From Datura wrightii (Eukaryota > Streptophyta > Magnoliopsida > Solanales > Solanaceae), in contig JASDFA010000004.1 in the NCBI GenBank assembly GCA_035772735.1, positions 19,867,501 to 19,931,500 on the forward strand: a stretch of 64,000 nucleotides of DNA, written 5' to 3'. A model generated the notes under the pieces. It saw nothing but the letters and a program-made list of their open reading frames with translations, was not told the origin of the DNA and did not search any database. The position numbers and the translations under genes are program-made. This document shows, piece by piece, positions 46,507-58,432 of this stretch (within the stretch, counting starts at the first letter, position 1; each line of letters starts with the position of its first letter).

Positions 46507-47977
46507 TGTCATGACCCGAGCATAGACCCGGATGGTAGACACAGGACAAGGAACCCCAAGAGATTCAAAGTCAACCATGGCATAAGCATTCACTAACTCA
46601 TTCAATAAACATGAAGAAAACATAATTTTAAACTCAGCGGAAGTCAAACTTAATATAACAACAGAATGAAAATCTGAAGCTGAATACCTAATTAAGTCTG
46701 ATAAGCCTTTAATCTGGACGAGCTGATGGGACGACACCCCCAACTAGCTCAACAATACTAAAACTGAAAGGACATCCAAAACAACTGAATGTCTATTCCT
46801 CGAAAGATGAGGACTTACCAAATAAGAAAGTGCTAACTCTGAACAGCGACTATGAACGAGGCTGAACCTGAGAACCAGATCCTGCATCATGAGACGACGC
46901 AGCATAGAAAGTACATAGTTAGTACGTGGAATGTACCGAGTATGCAAGGTAAGTAAAACTGCTTAAGTAAAATAGATCATTTAAAACATTTCATAACATA
47001 TCATAATCTTTCAAGTGTAAGTAGAAGACTACATGCATTCATTCTGAAATTGTACTCTTATCATAACATGACCATGCATAGCTTTAGAACATCATGACAG
47101 ACTCGGATGACTCAAAGTGAAACATACATTTATATCAAAAGCTGAACAATGAGTCAAACCTTTCTTTTTGAACATGCATGCATAAGATAATTATCGTGAG
47201 TGGTGAATACGCAATCTAAATGATTTAGATAGTGGGAGACTCGTCACTTAACCGACATACCACGATAGAGCTTATGTGGTCCCGACTATCACACTCAAAC
47301 GGGCAGAGCTGTCCCTAACTTTGCCAAAGCTAAGGACGCTAACATGATATCGATATCAAGCTGAAGGGCCAATCAGGCTGAGGATAGCTCACAAGGGAGG
47401 TCCCAATAATATATTAGTATCAACCTAGGTTGGCATGTAGTTCTCGAGCATAGGGTAGTCGACCCTTAAACCGCTCGGTGCTAGACTCTTCTCCCAAAAC
47501 GTGCAATGCTCAACATCGTATATAATGAAGTTCAACATCGTCTATTGACGTAGCTCAACATGAAATCATGCATAACTCAACATCGTATGAAATGAAGCTC
47601 AACATTGTCTATTGACAAAGCTCAATAATGACCTCCATCTCAATTATCAAATCATGCATATGAGAAGCTTTATTTCGAAACATACCACAAGCTCAATCAT
47701 AGGTGGGAGCATCTACTCCAAATCATGTGGTAAGAGATGTATAGAGATATTTACTCAACATACCATAAACTAGAATTTATAATTAAAATTGAGAAATTTC
47801 ACTTCAAACAATGTGGTAAGCTTATGTCGGGAAAATCATCACTTTAAATCGACATGCGGGCATCACCCAAAGCTCTACCATACTTGGATATAATCAATTG
47901 ATTTTGAAAACAACAACATAGATCATGAATAGTTTTAGAAACATGCTTTTCATCATCAACTTCATCATCATCACACA

Positions 47978-50794
47978 TGTTATACCCCGTAAAATTTCCA
48001 ACACATAGATGGCCTATTCGCGTGTTGGTTAAGAGTATTTGAAAACCATACACGCTAGGAAAAGGCCGGGACAAGACCGGACAAGAAACCTGTCGAACCA
48101 TCGCGGAAGGAGCCGGGGCTGAGCCCCTCCGCAATGGCAACGTGTCACGGAGGTGGAGCCTCCGTGTTGGCTCCGTGACACGTTGGCCCTGTCTAGCCCC
48201 AAGTATATAAAGCCCTCCACTTCGGTTTAAATGTTAAAATTCTTATAATTTCTAGTGAAAACAGAGAGAAAATCAGAGAGGAAGAGGGATGAAGGGTTCT
48301 TGATAATTTCCTTTAGATTACGTGGGTCAAACGCGGTCCAAACTCAAATTAACTCCAGATACCGAGGTATTTAGCAGCAAGGAGCATTCCTACAGATTTA
48401 GTTTTGCAAAATTCGGTCGGCGAATCGTCGTGCTACCGAACTAAGGTAAGTGGAATTGCTCCAAATTAGTGTCAATATACTCCTAGCCTTAAAGTGAGTA
48501 TTTCTCCCTTCTGGACTTTCGAGAAATAGCGGGGTTTTGACCGTCTTTCAATAAGCCAAAGTTTAAGCTATAAATATATCGAAAGTAACGTTTTCTTTCA
48601 GAATATTGGTGTATTTAGTTCTAATTGACATGTATATGAATGTTGTTGGGAGAAACAGCAGAAGTACGGACGGAAATCACATCGGTCAGTCGGGTACTCA
48701 GAAACCAGATATGTAAAGCTATTCTTTCGGCAAGCCAGGAAGTACAGTCTAGAAAATAAATAGAATAAAGGCTATTAACAGATACCCAGCGTATAGGAAC
48801 GATTTTAGTATAATTTCCAGCAATCATGCTAGTATATCATTACGTATTATGCGATAATCAGAATAACGGATAGTCAGATGATTTTAGATAGTAATGTGGT
48901 ATCAACTGGTAGTTCAGTATGTTTCTACGTAAGACCCAGTGTGGAAGTTGAAAGAGCAGTATAATGAATTAGCAAGATTTCAGATAGTATGTATTACATT
49001 TTTTGAGACTGTATCCAGTAATAGATGGCACATCTTATGTTATTGAGCTATATCCAGTTATAGATGGCATGTCCTATGTTATTGAGTTATATCCAGATGT
49101 AATCAGATCAGTAATCAGATATAGAAATAGCTCCAAATACAAATGTAGCTCCAGAAACAGATATGGCTCTAGAAACTGATATAGCTTCAGATCACGGATA
49201 ACAATAATCAGATAATCAGATAAAGGCCAGGTAGTAGTTAGCCCAGCAATCAGAAGCAGTGCAAAACAGAATATAGTATCAGTTGTTTAATACAGACTGG
49301 CCTTGAATTAAAAGAAGAGAATATGATTAGTATTTTCCATTTGAGCATGCTTGTTGTGTATGTGTTTTGTATGTTGAGACTTGTTGTGGCATGTGGGCAC
49401 CCTATAGCATCCCCACCGCCCCTGGGTTATAGCTGTGTCTATACCAGATTTAGATACCGCCACCAACTGGGCGATGTCGTCCGCCTAGAGGACGATGATG
49501 GCCGACCACCATGATAATACGGTCCAGATTACCCTGTTTGCAGGGGCAGTTCAGTTCAGTCTGCGCAGAGCCAGATTACCCTGTTTACAGGGGCAGATTA
49601 CTCTGTGTGCGCTTGTGGCCGGGGGCAGTTTCAAATATAAATTTTTCATAAAATTACCCTGTTGCGTGCTTGCACCCAGGGGCAGTTTCAGTTACATATA
49701 CAGCAGCAGATTACCCCGTGTGCACTTGCGCCCAGAGGCAGGAGTCTTTGGACTCAGACACAGTTTATTGTCAAAGGCCATGGCCTGAGCTACGTACCCA
49801 AGGGGGCCGGTAGGAGGAGCTCACAGTTATCAGATGAGTGGAGTGACTTATTTTTGGTTTGTTTAGACCCGGGTAGGGGTAAATATATTGTTTGTTGGTT
49901 GGCACCTTCCGGCTTATGGGGGTCGGTCAGGTATTGTGTGTATTTATATGTATATCTATATGTGCTAGTAGATACTGATAGACAGTGGGATGACACGTCG
50001 TCAAGTACGCTCAGTTTAGTTACAGAATAAGTAAACTCTCCCCAGCTATCCTCAGTCAGATAGACTCAGCTACTTCCTACTTATATGTCATGTTATTGTT
50101 GTTACCCCTTTCAGTTGTATATTTCAGTTTGCTTTACATGCTCAGTTCCTGTGGTACTGACGCCCGTGGGGGAGCTGCATTACTTGCATGCAGGTACACA
50201 TAGATGAGGAGTCGATCCCTCGTGACTCAGTCAGTAGAGTTATCAGCTCCTATCCTCCGGAGCTAGATAGTCGGAGGTTGCTCCTATTTCCTTTTTGATT
50301 ACAGTTTGGGTAGGTCGGGGCCCTGTCCCGACCATTCTATTATTACTTCCTAGAGGCTTGCAGTCTGATGTTTCCCTGTGGTGGTGGAGATGGTCGGGTG
50401 GGGACGTGCTTATATATATGTGTTTAGCTGTTTAGCATTGTTGATTATGTTGGCCGTGTGGGGACATAGCCTGATAGTACTGGTGACCTTGCCGGTCATG
50501 TAGTTATTCAGTATTCTATTGTTAAGTTACAGATAACTAGATAGAATGGTGGCCTTGTCGGCCCGCATAGGTTTCCCTATATGAGATGATTTTGGTTAGC
50601 TGACGATACAGTACAGGTGGCTATAGGCCCAGTTGGTCGTGGGCTGTATTTACAGCCGTTATATTGTCGGTTCGTTTCTTGAAATAGAGCCAGAGTCAGC
50701 CAAGGCACCAGATATGTTTAGGCTCGCCAGTTAGCAGTCAAGGTCCTACCAGGGCACCAGGTGCCTGTCATACCCCCCAAGGTGGGGTGTGACA
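47978..50794 (+). mobile_element. Solo LTR of gypsy family A inside element B's LTR
   Basis: It starts TGTTATACCCC and ends GGTGGGGTGTGACA (2817 bp), flanked by perfect ACACA duplications at 47973-47977 and 50795-50799. The other LTR of B at about 58225-58250 has the continuous site. No primer-binding site or coding region adjoins, so it is a solo LTR made by LTR-LTR recombination. It is in the opposite orientation to the copy at 5771-8135. The open frames at 49323-50030 run through tandem repeats and are not genes. Confidence 0.93.
49012..49745 (+). repeat. Three tandem arrays in solo LTR A
   Basis: Two 39 bp units start at 49012 and 49051, and a third begins at 49090. Four 18 bp units with the core TAGCTCCAGAAAC start at 49127, 49145, 49163 and 49181. 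Five units that start AGATTACCCTGT and contain a GGGGCAG end begin at 49526, 49573, 49596, 49652 and 49708. The last type pairs CCCTG with CAGGG in its better copies. Confidence 0.85.
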
Positions 50795-51959
50795 ACACAT
50801 TTACCATAAATCACCTCTTTTATGAACTTCTCACCCATGGGTATTTTAGATAAAAATTTTAGAAAATAATTTTTATAGGGGAAAAACAATTTAGAATCTG
50901 TCCAAGCTTCATAAATCATAAATATAAATACAATCTAATCAAAAACATGTATAGAGATTAAAGAATCATGCAATTGAGTAAAACCCCATACTTGATCATA
51001 CATAGTTTATCACATTTTGATAGGAATTGGGTATGAGTGTGGAAGAAAATAGCCACTCATAGACTTACATACCTGGGTAAAGGTGAATTCTAACATCCTC
51101 TAATTGCCGAGCTGAGATTCCAATTGGAAACCTTGAGATTTCACATTGAACCTCCTCTTCAAACCTTCAAACTTGAATGCAAGAGAATAATGGCTTAGAA
51201 TAGGTTTTCCCCTGCTTAAAACCCACTAAAATGATCCTTAAACGACGTAGTATAGACCCCTATAACATAAGAATTATGGAAAAAAGCTTATCGAATTCGC
51301 AGGAAAACACTGCCAGGTGACCTTAACGGGTGACCTGACAATTCGTTAGGACGGGCAACGACTCATCAAGTCGCCCGTCAAGTGCACAGGCTAACTAGAT
51401 TGCTGGGGCTCATAACAGGGAAGTTAATGACTCATACCCAGAGACCATGACTTGTGGTCACCTCCTGCTAAGTACACTGGATAAATCCTCTTTTAATATT
51501 CTAACTCCACCACACGATTGACATGACGACTCGTGGTGGCTGACACGAGTCGTCACTTCACTCATGGGGACCTTGATCCCTCAATCACTCCAAGCCTTCC
51601 CACGAGTCACTTGAATACTGGTGGGGTCTTCTCACAAGTCGTTCAGTGAATCGTTTTGCAACTGTTGGGCCATTTTTCAATTTTTCCCCGTTTCAACTTT
51701 CGGGTCCGATCTTAGAATTTTCAAGGTTAACAATATCTCCCCCTTGGGACCATTCATCCTCGAATGTTAGAAACAAGCAATTATCATACTTCAATACTGA
51801 TTATTTAACCAAAATTTTCACGGAATGACTACTTCCGAAAAGGACCACATAGTTGAACTGAATTGAAACATCACATACATTTATCATAACATAATTTAAA
51901 CTTGCGCACATGAACTGAACATGGAAACTGATAAGATAATTAGAGCAAAAACTGATACC

Positions 51960-53300
51960 TCAAACTGGAACTAAGCCGGTAGGGAATAGGTGTGGGTATT
52001 TAGCCATTATAGCCTCTTCAGCTTCCCACGTAGCTTCCTCAATATGTTGGTTTCTCCATAACACCTTCACTGAAGCTACTTCTTTATTCCTCAAACTCCG
52101 AACCTGACGATCCAAGATTGCATCTAGGATTTCCTCACAACTGAGGTTATCTTCCACACCAACGCTTTCTACCGGGATTACTAAAGATGGATCACCCAAG
52201 AACTTTTTCAAGAGCAACACATAAAACATGGGGTGAAATGAAGATAACTTCGATGGCAAGTCCAACTCATACGCCACCTTACCAACTCTTGTCATAACCA
52301 GGTAGGGACCAATGTAGCAGGGAATGATTTTTCCTTTTCTTCGGAACCACATCACTCCCTTGATGGGAGATACCTTTAGATATACCCAATCGTCAACCTC
52401 AAACTCCAAATCTCTTCTTCTCACATTCGCATATGACTTTTGATGCCTCTGGGCTATTTTCACCCTGTCCCGTATCAACTAAACCTTCACATAGCCTAGT
52501 GAATCGAGTCTTGCCTCATCATAGCTGTTTCACCAACCTCAAACCATTCGATGGGTGACCTACACCTCCGCCCATAAAGAGCCTCGAACATGCCATTTGG
52601 ATACTAGAGTGATATTTGTTACTATAAGCAAACTCGTTCAAGGGCAAGTGGTCATCCCAACTACCTTTTAAATCCATCACACATGCCCTTAACAAATCCT
52701 CGAGGGTCTAAATTGTTCATTCCGCCTGGCCGTTTGTTTGCGGATGGAAGGCTGTACTGAGCTTAACTTGAGTCCCAAGTCCCTTTTGAAAAAGAACGCC
52801 AGAATTGCAAAGTAAACTGAGTACCTCGGTCTGAAATAATAGACAAGGGCACTCCATGAAGTCAAACCAACTCCTGAATATATGATCTAGCATAATCATC
52901 CACTGAATCTGTGGTTTTGACCGGTAGGAAGTGTGCAGCCTTGGTCAACCTGTCGACCATCACACAAATGGAATAATAGTGTCGAAGAGTAGGAGGTAGG
53001 CCTGTAATGAAATCCATATTAATCTCTACTCACATCAACATAGGAATGTTAATATCCTATAATATGCCTCCAGACCTTTGATTCTCAACTTTCACTTGCT
53101 GACAGTTTGGGCTCTTGGCCACAAATTCTGTAATATCCTTCTTCATATGTTTCCACCAATATATTTTGCGAAAATCATGATACATCTTGGTGGAACCCGG
53201 ACGGATGGAATACCTGGACCCATGTGCCTCATGAAATATTCGATCCCTCAAAGTATGGACATCTGGAACACATAAACGACCCTAGTACCGCAGCACCCTA
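51960..53300 (-). pseudogene. Integrase of element B
   Basis: From the right, the zinc-binding part reads 'FHEAHGSRYSIRPGSTKMYH' and 'KSPNCQQVKVEN', with one knuckle Cys replaced by Ser. The core reads 'INMDFITGLPPTLRH' (first Asp kept), 'VPLSIISDRGTQFT' (second Asp kept) and 'AFHPQTNGQAE' (Glu kept). Several stops and frameshifts lie between them. The C-terminal part from 52478 is a clean 172-codon frame with 'KIIPCYIGPYLVMTRVGKVA', 'FHPMFYVLLLKKF' and the chromodomain-like 'VLWRNQHIEEATWEAEE', followed by 'AKYPHLFP'. Confidence 0.88.
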
Positions 53301-53699
53301 TCTCCCTCTTAGGAGAAAACCTCCACCTTCTGACTTCCAACACTTCCTTCAGGGTTACTAGAATTGGGTCCTCCTCTTGGCTGGACTTCACATCCATCAC
53401 CAAGGACGATTCTGATCCGTTTTGCACAAAGGCACTGCCATTGGTCGAGTCGACCTATCTAACTCCCAACCTCGTCAAGTCGATGGAGCTCCTTCACCAA
53501 CTCTTTCTTTCCCTCATCCACGTGGGACACGCTCTCCATAGAGAGTCTACTAAGTGCGTCTCCTACCACATTAGCTTTACTCGGCTGGTAAAAGACACTC
53601 ATGTCATAGTCCTTTAGTAACTCCAACTACCTCATTTGCCGTAGATTGAGATCTTTCTGCGTGAACACATATTGCAAGCTCTTGAGATCTGTCAATACA

Positions 53700-54900
53700 T
53701 CCATGTGGACCCCATACAAATAGTGTTGCCATATCTTTAATGCAAACACCACCGAGGCCAATTCAAGATCATGGGTCGAGTAGTTTTTTTAATAAACTTT
53801 CAACTGTCTCGAGGCATATGCTATCTCTTTCCCATTTTGCATCAACACACACCCGAGTCCAACTCGTGAAGCATCGCAATACACTACAAAGCCATTTGTA
53901 TCCTCTAGTAGAGTCAACACTGGTGCTGAAGTGAGTTGGGCCTTCAACTCCTTGAAGCTTCTCTCACAAGCCTCCGACCATTGGAACTTCACCTTTTTCT
54001 AAGTCAACCTGGTCAATAGGGCTGCAATGGATGAAAAACCCTCAACGAATCTACAATAATAACCCATTAAGCCTAAAAAGCTCCTGATATCTGATGGGTT
54101 CACTGGTCTAGGCCAATTCTTTACTTCCTCGATCTTTTGAGAATATACTTTTATACCCACGCTTGACACGACATGGCCTAGAAATGCCATAGAATCCAAC
54201 AAAAACTCGCATTTGCTGAACTTTGCATACAACTGGTGGTCCTTGAGGTTCTGAAGCACTATTCTCAAGTGAGCGACATGCTCCTCCTCACTCCGAATGT
54301 ATATAAGGATGTCATCAATGAACACAATCACGAACATGTCAAATTATGCCTTGAACACCCTGTTCATTAGATCCATAAAAGCTGTAGGGGTATTGGTTAG
54401 TCCAAAAGACATAACAACAAATTCGTAGTGACCATACCAAGTCCTGAAAGCGATTTTTGGGATGTCACTCTCCCGAACCCTGAGCTGGTGATATTCGAAT
54501 CTGAGATCAATCTTGGAGAGACACTTGGCACCCTGAAGTTGGTAAAAGAAACATCGATCCTAGGTAAGGGATACCTGTTCTTGATGGTATCCTTGTTCAA
54601 CTGCCAATAGTCAATGCACATGTGAAGGGAACCATCCTTCTTTCGAACAAATAATACCAGTGCGCCCCATCTAACAAGTCTTTCAACTGATCCTTCAAGT
54701 CTTTTAATTTGGCTAGAGCCATTCTGTAGGGCGGAATAGATATAGTCTGTGTGTTGGGAAAGACATCTAAATAGAAATCAATCTCCCGCTTTGGAGGGAC
54801 ACCTAGAAAATCATCAAGAAAGACCTCTGGATACTCACATATTACTAGTACTGACTGGATAGTCGGGGTTTCGGACTCCACATCCTTAACCCTAACTAGA
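53700..54900 (-). pseudogene. RT-RNase H of element B
   Basis: The reverse transcriptase starts around 'VPPKREIDFYLDVFPNT' and 'ISIPPYRMALAKL', continues in other frames with 'MCIDYWQLNKDTIKNRYPLP', and has its active site in 'VIVFIDDILIYIRSEEEH' at about 54330, so the catalytic DD pair is intact. 'NPSDIRSFLGLMGYYCRFVE' ends it. RNase H follows with 'VVYCDASRVGLGCVLMQ' and 'EIAYASRQLKVY'. Three or more frameshifts break the domain. This region is the one deleted from element D. Confidence 0.88.
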
Positions 54901-55330
54901 TTGTAGCCCTTTGAAATCATCTTCTTGGCCTTAAGGTAGGAAATAAATCGACCTATAGGCACAACTGAACTACCTTTCCACTCTAAGGCTGGCTCACCTA
55001 GAAATATGAACTCTATTGACCGGGTTCTACAATTTACTAAAGCATAATATTCAAATAGCCAATCCATGCCAAGAATAACATCAAAATTGGCCATGGCTAA
55101 CTCTATCAAATCTGCTGAGGTGATCTTATGAAGAACTCAGACCAGGCAATCTCTGTACACCCGTCTAGCTATAACTGAGTAACCTACTAGAGTAGAAACT
55201 GAGAAGGGTTCGGACAAGACATTTGGACTGAATCCGAAGCTACTGGCTATATATGGTTCCACAAAAGATTGAGTAGCCCTTGGATCTAGCAATGCATATA
55301 CATAAACATGAAAGACTCTTAACATACCAG
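54901..55330 (-). pseudogene. Protease of element B
   Basis: 'YALLDPRATQSFVEPYIA' is the active site, with Arg in place of the Gly of DPG, which should inactivate it. 'FDVILGMDWLFEYYALV' and 'EFIFLGEPALEWKGS' are the C-terminal protease motifs. One stop and a frame change separate the two parts, near 55110-55137. Confidence 0.85.
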
Positions 55331-55349
55331 TGACTACATCTGGTGATGC

Positions 55350-56547
55350 CGCCTACTCCTGATGAGTGGCTAAGGCATAGAACCTGTTCTGGCGCTGCCT
55401 ACCAACTGTGCAAGTAGATGCCCCCTGATGTGTTGTGTGTGGGGGAGGGGCTGCTAAACTAGATTCTAGGCCTCGGCCCCCAACCTGATCCTTCCTCGTT
55501 GCGGGACAATCTCTGAGCATATGTCCAGGCTTCTCACATCCAAAACACTCTCCAGACCCTACCAAACACTAGTTTGTGTCCCCTCGACCGCACCTGCTAA
55601 AAACTAGAATGCTGGAGTCTGTGGGGCTACTGCTATGACCCCTCCAGTTGACGCGTGCCCTCTCTGATCATATCTGGGCCTAGATGGCGCACTAAGTGCT
55701 GAAGATACTGGGGCTTAAGACCTCTGGTGGGTCTGTTGTTTGTGCCCACCATCGGACCTCTGCTAAGAGAATCTGTGATCCTCAGTCACGACCCTCTTAG
55801 CCTCCATCTGCTGAGCGTACAACACAACGCGAGGGAAGTCCATGTCCTAATGGAGCATAGCTGTCCTGCAGTCCTTTTCCAATTATCCTGCTATACCATG
55901 CACAAATCTGCTTACCTGCGCCAGCTGGTCGGTCACTAACTCCAAGGCATACTTAGATAAGCGGGTGAACTCAAGGGAGTTCTCCTGAACAGTCATCCTT
56001 CCTTGCTTTAGATTCACAAATTTTAGATGCCTTCAATTCCCTCATCTCTCGAGAGAAGAACCGATCTAGGAATGCTACCTGAAACTTCTCCCATGTGATC
56101 GGACCTGCTCCTATGACCCTACTGTCCTTCCACTAGAGGAACGAAATATGCGCAACCCCCTTCAACTAGTAGGAGGCCAACTACGCACTCAACACTGCTC
56201 ACCCCCATAACCTGGGTGATCTTGACAATCTCATCAATGAAGTCATGCGGGTCCTCATCTACCTTGGACCCCAAGAACTCCGGCGAGTTCATCCTCAAGA
56301 AGTCCTTGACTCGAGCCGCCGCCGCATTTCCATTTTATGGAACATGCGCAACGGCCTGTTGATTGACCTGAGCGGTCAAGGCCTGCGCAAGCAACAGAAT
56401 GGTTGCTCGGAACTTAATATGAGTGGCTGGCTCCGGTGCTTGAGGCTCCTAAACTGGTAGGGCTAGCTGATGCTCTTGACCGTTTCCCTCATCCTCGTGG
56501 CATTCACCACCTCCATTTCTCCTTCCATTCATCCTTCTAGGAGCCAT
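55350..56547 (-). pseudogene. Gag of element B
   Basis: The ATG at 56547 opens 'MAPRRMNGRRNGGGE'. A stop ends that frame near 56449. The capsid region continues with scraps such as 'KDFLRMNSPEFLGSKVDEDP' and 'DFIDEIVKITQVMG'. The zinc knuckle 'CFGCEKPGHMLRDCP' at about 55545-55500 is complete (C-x2-C-x4-H-x4-C). Many frame changes occur in between. Confidence 0.82.
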
Positions 56548-56740
56548 GATGTTGCAATCGCGAATAGCATGAATTAGGAGGATAAAAAGGCTTTTAATCG
56601 CACGACATAGATCATAAAAGAAGGGAACATTTCCTAAAACGTCTAGTAGACTCTTCGTCATAGGTGTGGCGCACTTCACACCTATGAAAAAGACTCTACC
56701 TGACGCGACTTTCAGATTCTCTAGGACACATCAAACCTAT

Positions 56741-56753
56741 GGCTCTGATATCA
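56741..56753 (-). promoter_or_regulatory. Primer-binding site of element B
   Basis: The complement reads TGATATCAGAGCC, a one-base variant of the initiator-Met tRNA site TGGTATCAGAGC. It is four bases away from the LTR end at 56758. Confidence 0.85.
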
Positions 56754-56757
56754 TGTT

Positions 56758-58414
56758 TGTCACAACTCGAGCGTAGACTCGGATCATAGACACAAGACAA
56801 GGGACCCCGAGAGACCCCAAGTCAACCCATGGCATAAGCATTCACTAACTCATTCAATAAACATGAAGAAAAAATAATTTCAAACTCAGCAGAATTCAAA
56901 CTTAATATAACAACAAAATGAACCTATGATGTTGAATACTTGAATAAGTCTAATAAGCCGCTAATCTGGACGAGCTGATGGGACAACACCCCAACTAGCT
57001 CAACATTACTGAAACTGAAAAGACATCTAAAGAAACTAAAGGTCTAGTCCTCGAAAGATGAGGACTAACCAAATAAGCAGGTGATAACTTTGAATAGCGA
57101 CTATGAACGGGGCTAAACTTGAGAATAGAATCCTATATCATGAGACGATGCAGTATAGAAAGTATGCGGTCAGTATTTGGAATGTACCGAGTAAGCAAGG
57201 TAAGTAAAACCACTTAAGTAAAATAGATCATTTAAAACATTTCACAACACAGAATAAGCTTTCAAGTGTAAGTAGAAGACTACATGCATTCATTCTGAAA
57301 TCGTACTCTTATCATGACATTACCATGCATAGCTTTAGAACATCATGACTGACTCGGATGACTCAAAGCTGAAACATACATTTATATCAAAAGCTGAAAA
57401 ATGAGTCAAACCTTGCTTATTGAACATGCATGCATAAGATAATTATCAAGGGTGATGAACATGCAATCTGAATGATTTAGACAGTGGAAGACTCGTCACT
57501 TAATCGACATACTACGATAGAGCTTACGTGGTCCCGACTATCACACTCAAGTGAGCAGAGTCGTCCCAAACCTTGCTAGGGCTAAGGATGCTACCACGAT
57601 ATCGATATCAAGATGAAGGGCTAATCGGGCCGGGGATAGCTCACAAGGGAGGTCCCAATAATATAATAGTATGAAACTACGTTGGCGCGTAGTTTTGGGG
57701 CATTCGACCCTTAACCCGCTTGGGTCTAGACTCTTCTCCCAAAATATGAAATGCTCTACATCATATATAATGAAGCTCAACATCGTCTATTGATGAAACT
57801 CAACATCATCTATTGAAGAAGATCAACATGAAATAATGCATAAATCAACATCGTATGAAATGAAGCTCAACATTTTCTATTGACAAAGCTCAATAATGAC
57901 CTCCATCTCAATTATCAAATCATGCATATGAGAAGCTTTATTTCGAAACATACCACAAGCTCAATCATAGGTGGGAGCATCTACTCCAAATCATGTGGTA
58001 AGCTACGTGTAGAGATATTTACTCAACATACCACAAGCTAGAATTTATAATAAAAATTGGAAAATTTCACTTCAAACAATGTGGTAAGATTATGTCGGAA
58101 AAATCATCACTTTAAATCGACATGCGGGCATCACGCAAAGCACTATCATACTTGGATCTAATCAATTGATTTTGAAAACAACAACATAGATCATGGATAG
58201 TTTTATTAACTTTCTTTTCATCATCAACTTCATCATCATCAAACATTTACCATAAATTACCTCTTTTATGAACTCCTCACCCATGGGCATTTTAGATTCA
58301 AATTTTAGAAAATAATTTTTATAGGGGAAAAACAATTTAGAATCCGCCCAAGTTTCACAAATCATCAATATAAGTACAATCTACTCATACCATATATAGA
58401 GATTGAAGAATCAT
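56758..58414 (-). repeat. 5' LTR of element B, truncated
   Basis: It matches 46507-47977 and 50795-50980 and then breaks at about 58414. It has one extra unit of about 24 bases in the 'CTCAACATCGTCTATTGA' series near 57775-57815. It lacks the solo LTR and so shows the empty site. Confidence 0.88.
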
Positions 58415-58432
58415 GCCCATGGGTGAGGAGTT
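58271..58432. repeat. Perfect 20 bp inverted repeat at LTR break
   Basis: 58271-58290 and 58413-58432 are exact reverse complements. The second copy begins exactly where homology to the intact LTR ends. Confidence 0.92.

Larger units (their letters stand above)
46507..51732 (-). repeat. 3' LTR of element B, split by solo LTR A
   Basis: The LTR parts are 46507-47977 and 50795-51732, about 2404 bp net. The plus-strand ends are TGTCATGACCC and AGGTTAACA. A cluster of CGACTCGTGG and ACGAGTCGTC motifs lies at about 51340-51660. Confidence 0.88.
46507..58414 (-). mobile_element. Ty3/gypsy chromovirus element B (Del/Tekay type)
   Basis: A minus-strand element. Its 5' LTR lies at 56758-58414 (truncated), the primer-binding site at 56741-56753 (complement TGATATCAGAGCC), and the gag-pol region at 56547-51960. 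The purine tract AAGGGGGAGATA lies at about 51735-51746, and the 3' LTR at 51732-46507 is split by a solo LTR. All pol domains are recognisable in the order protease, reverse transcriptase, RNase H, integrase, which makes this the most complete element in the window. Stops and frameshifts occur in every domain. The left flank is ACGTT (46502-46506). The right flank was lost with the LTR end, so no target duplication can be tested. Confidence 0.9.

Noticed and set aside
49495..50030. Open frames of 97 and 122 codons
   Set aside because: They run through tandem repeats of the solo LTR. The repeats explain the lack of stops.
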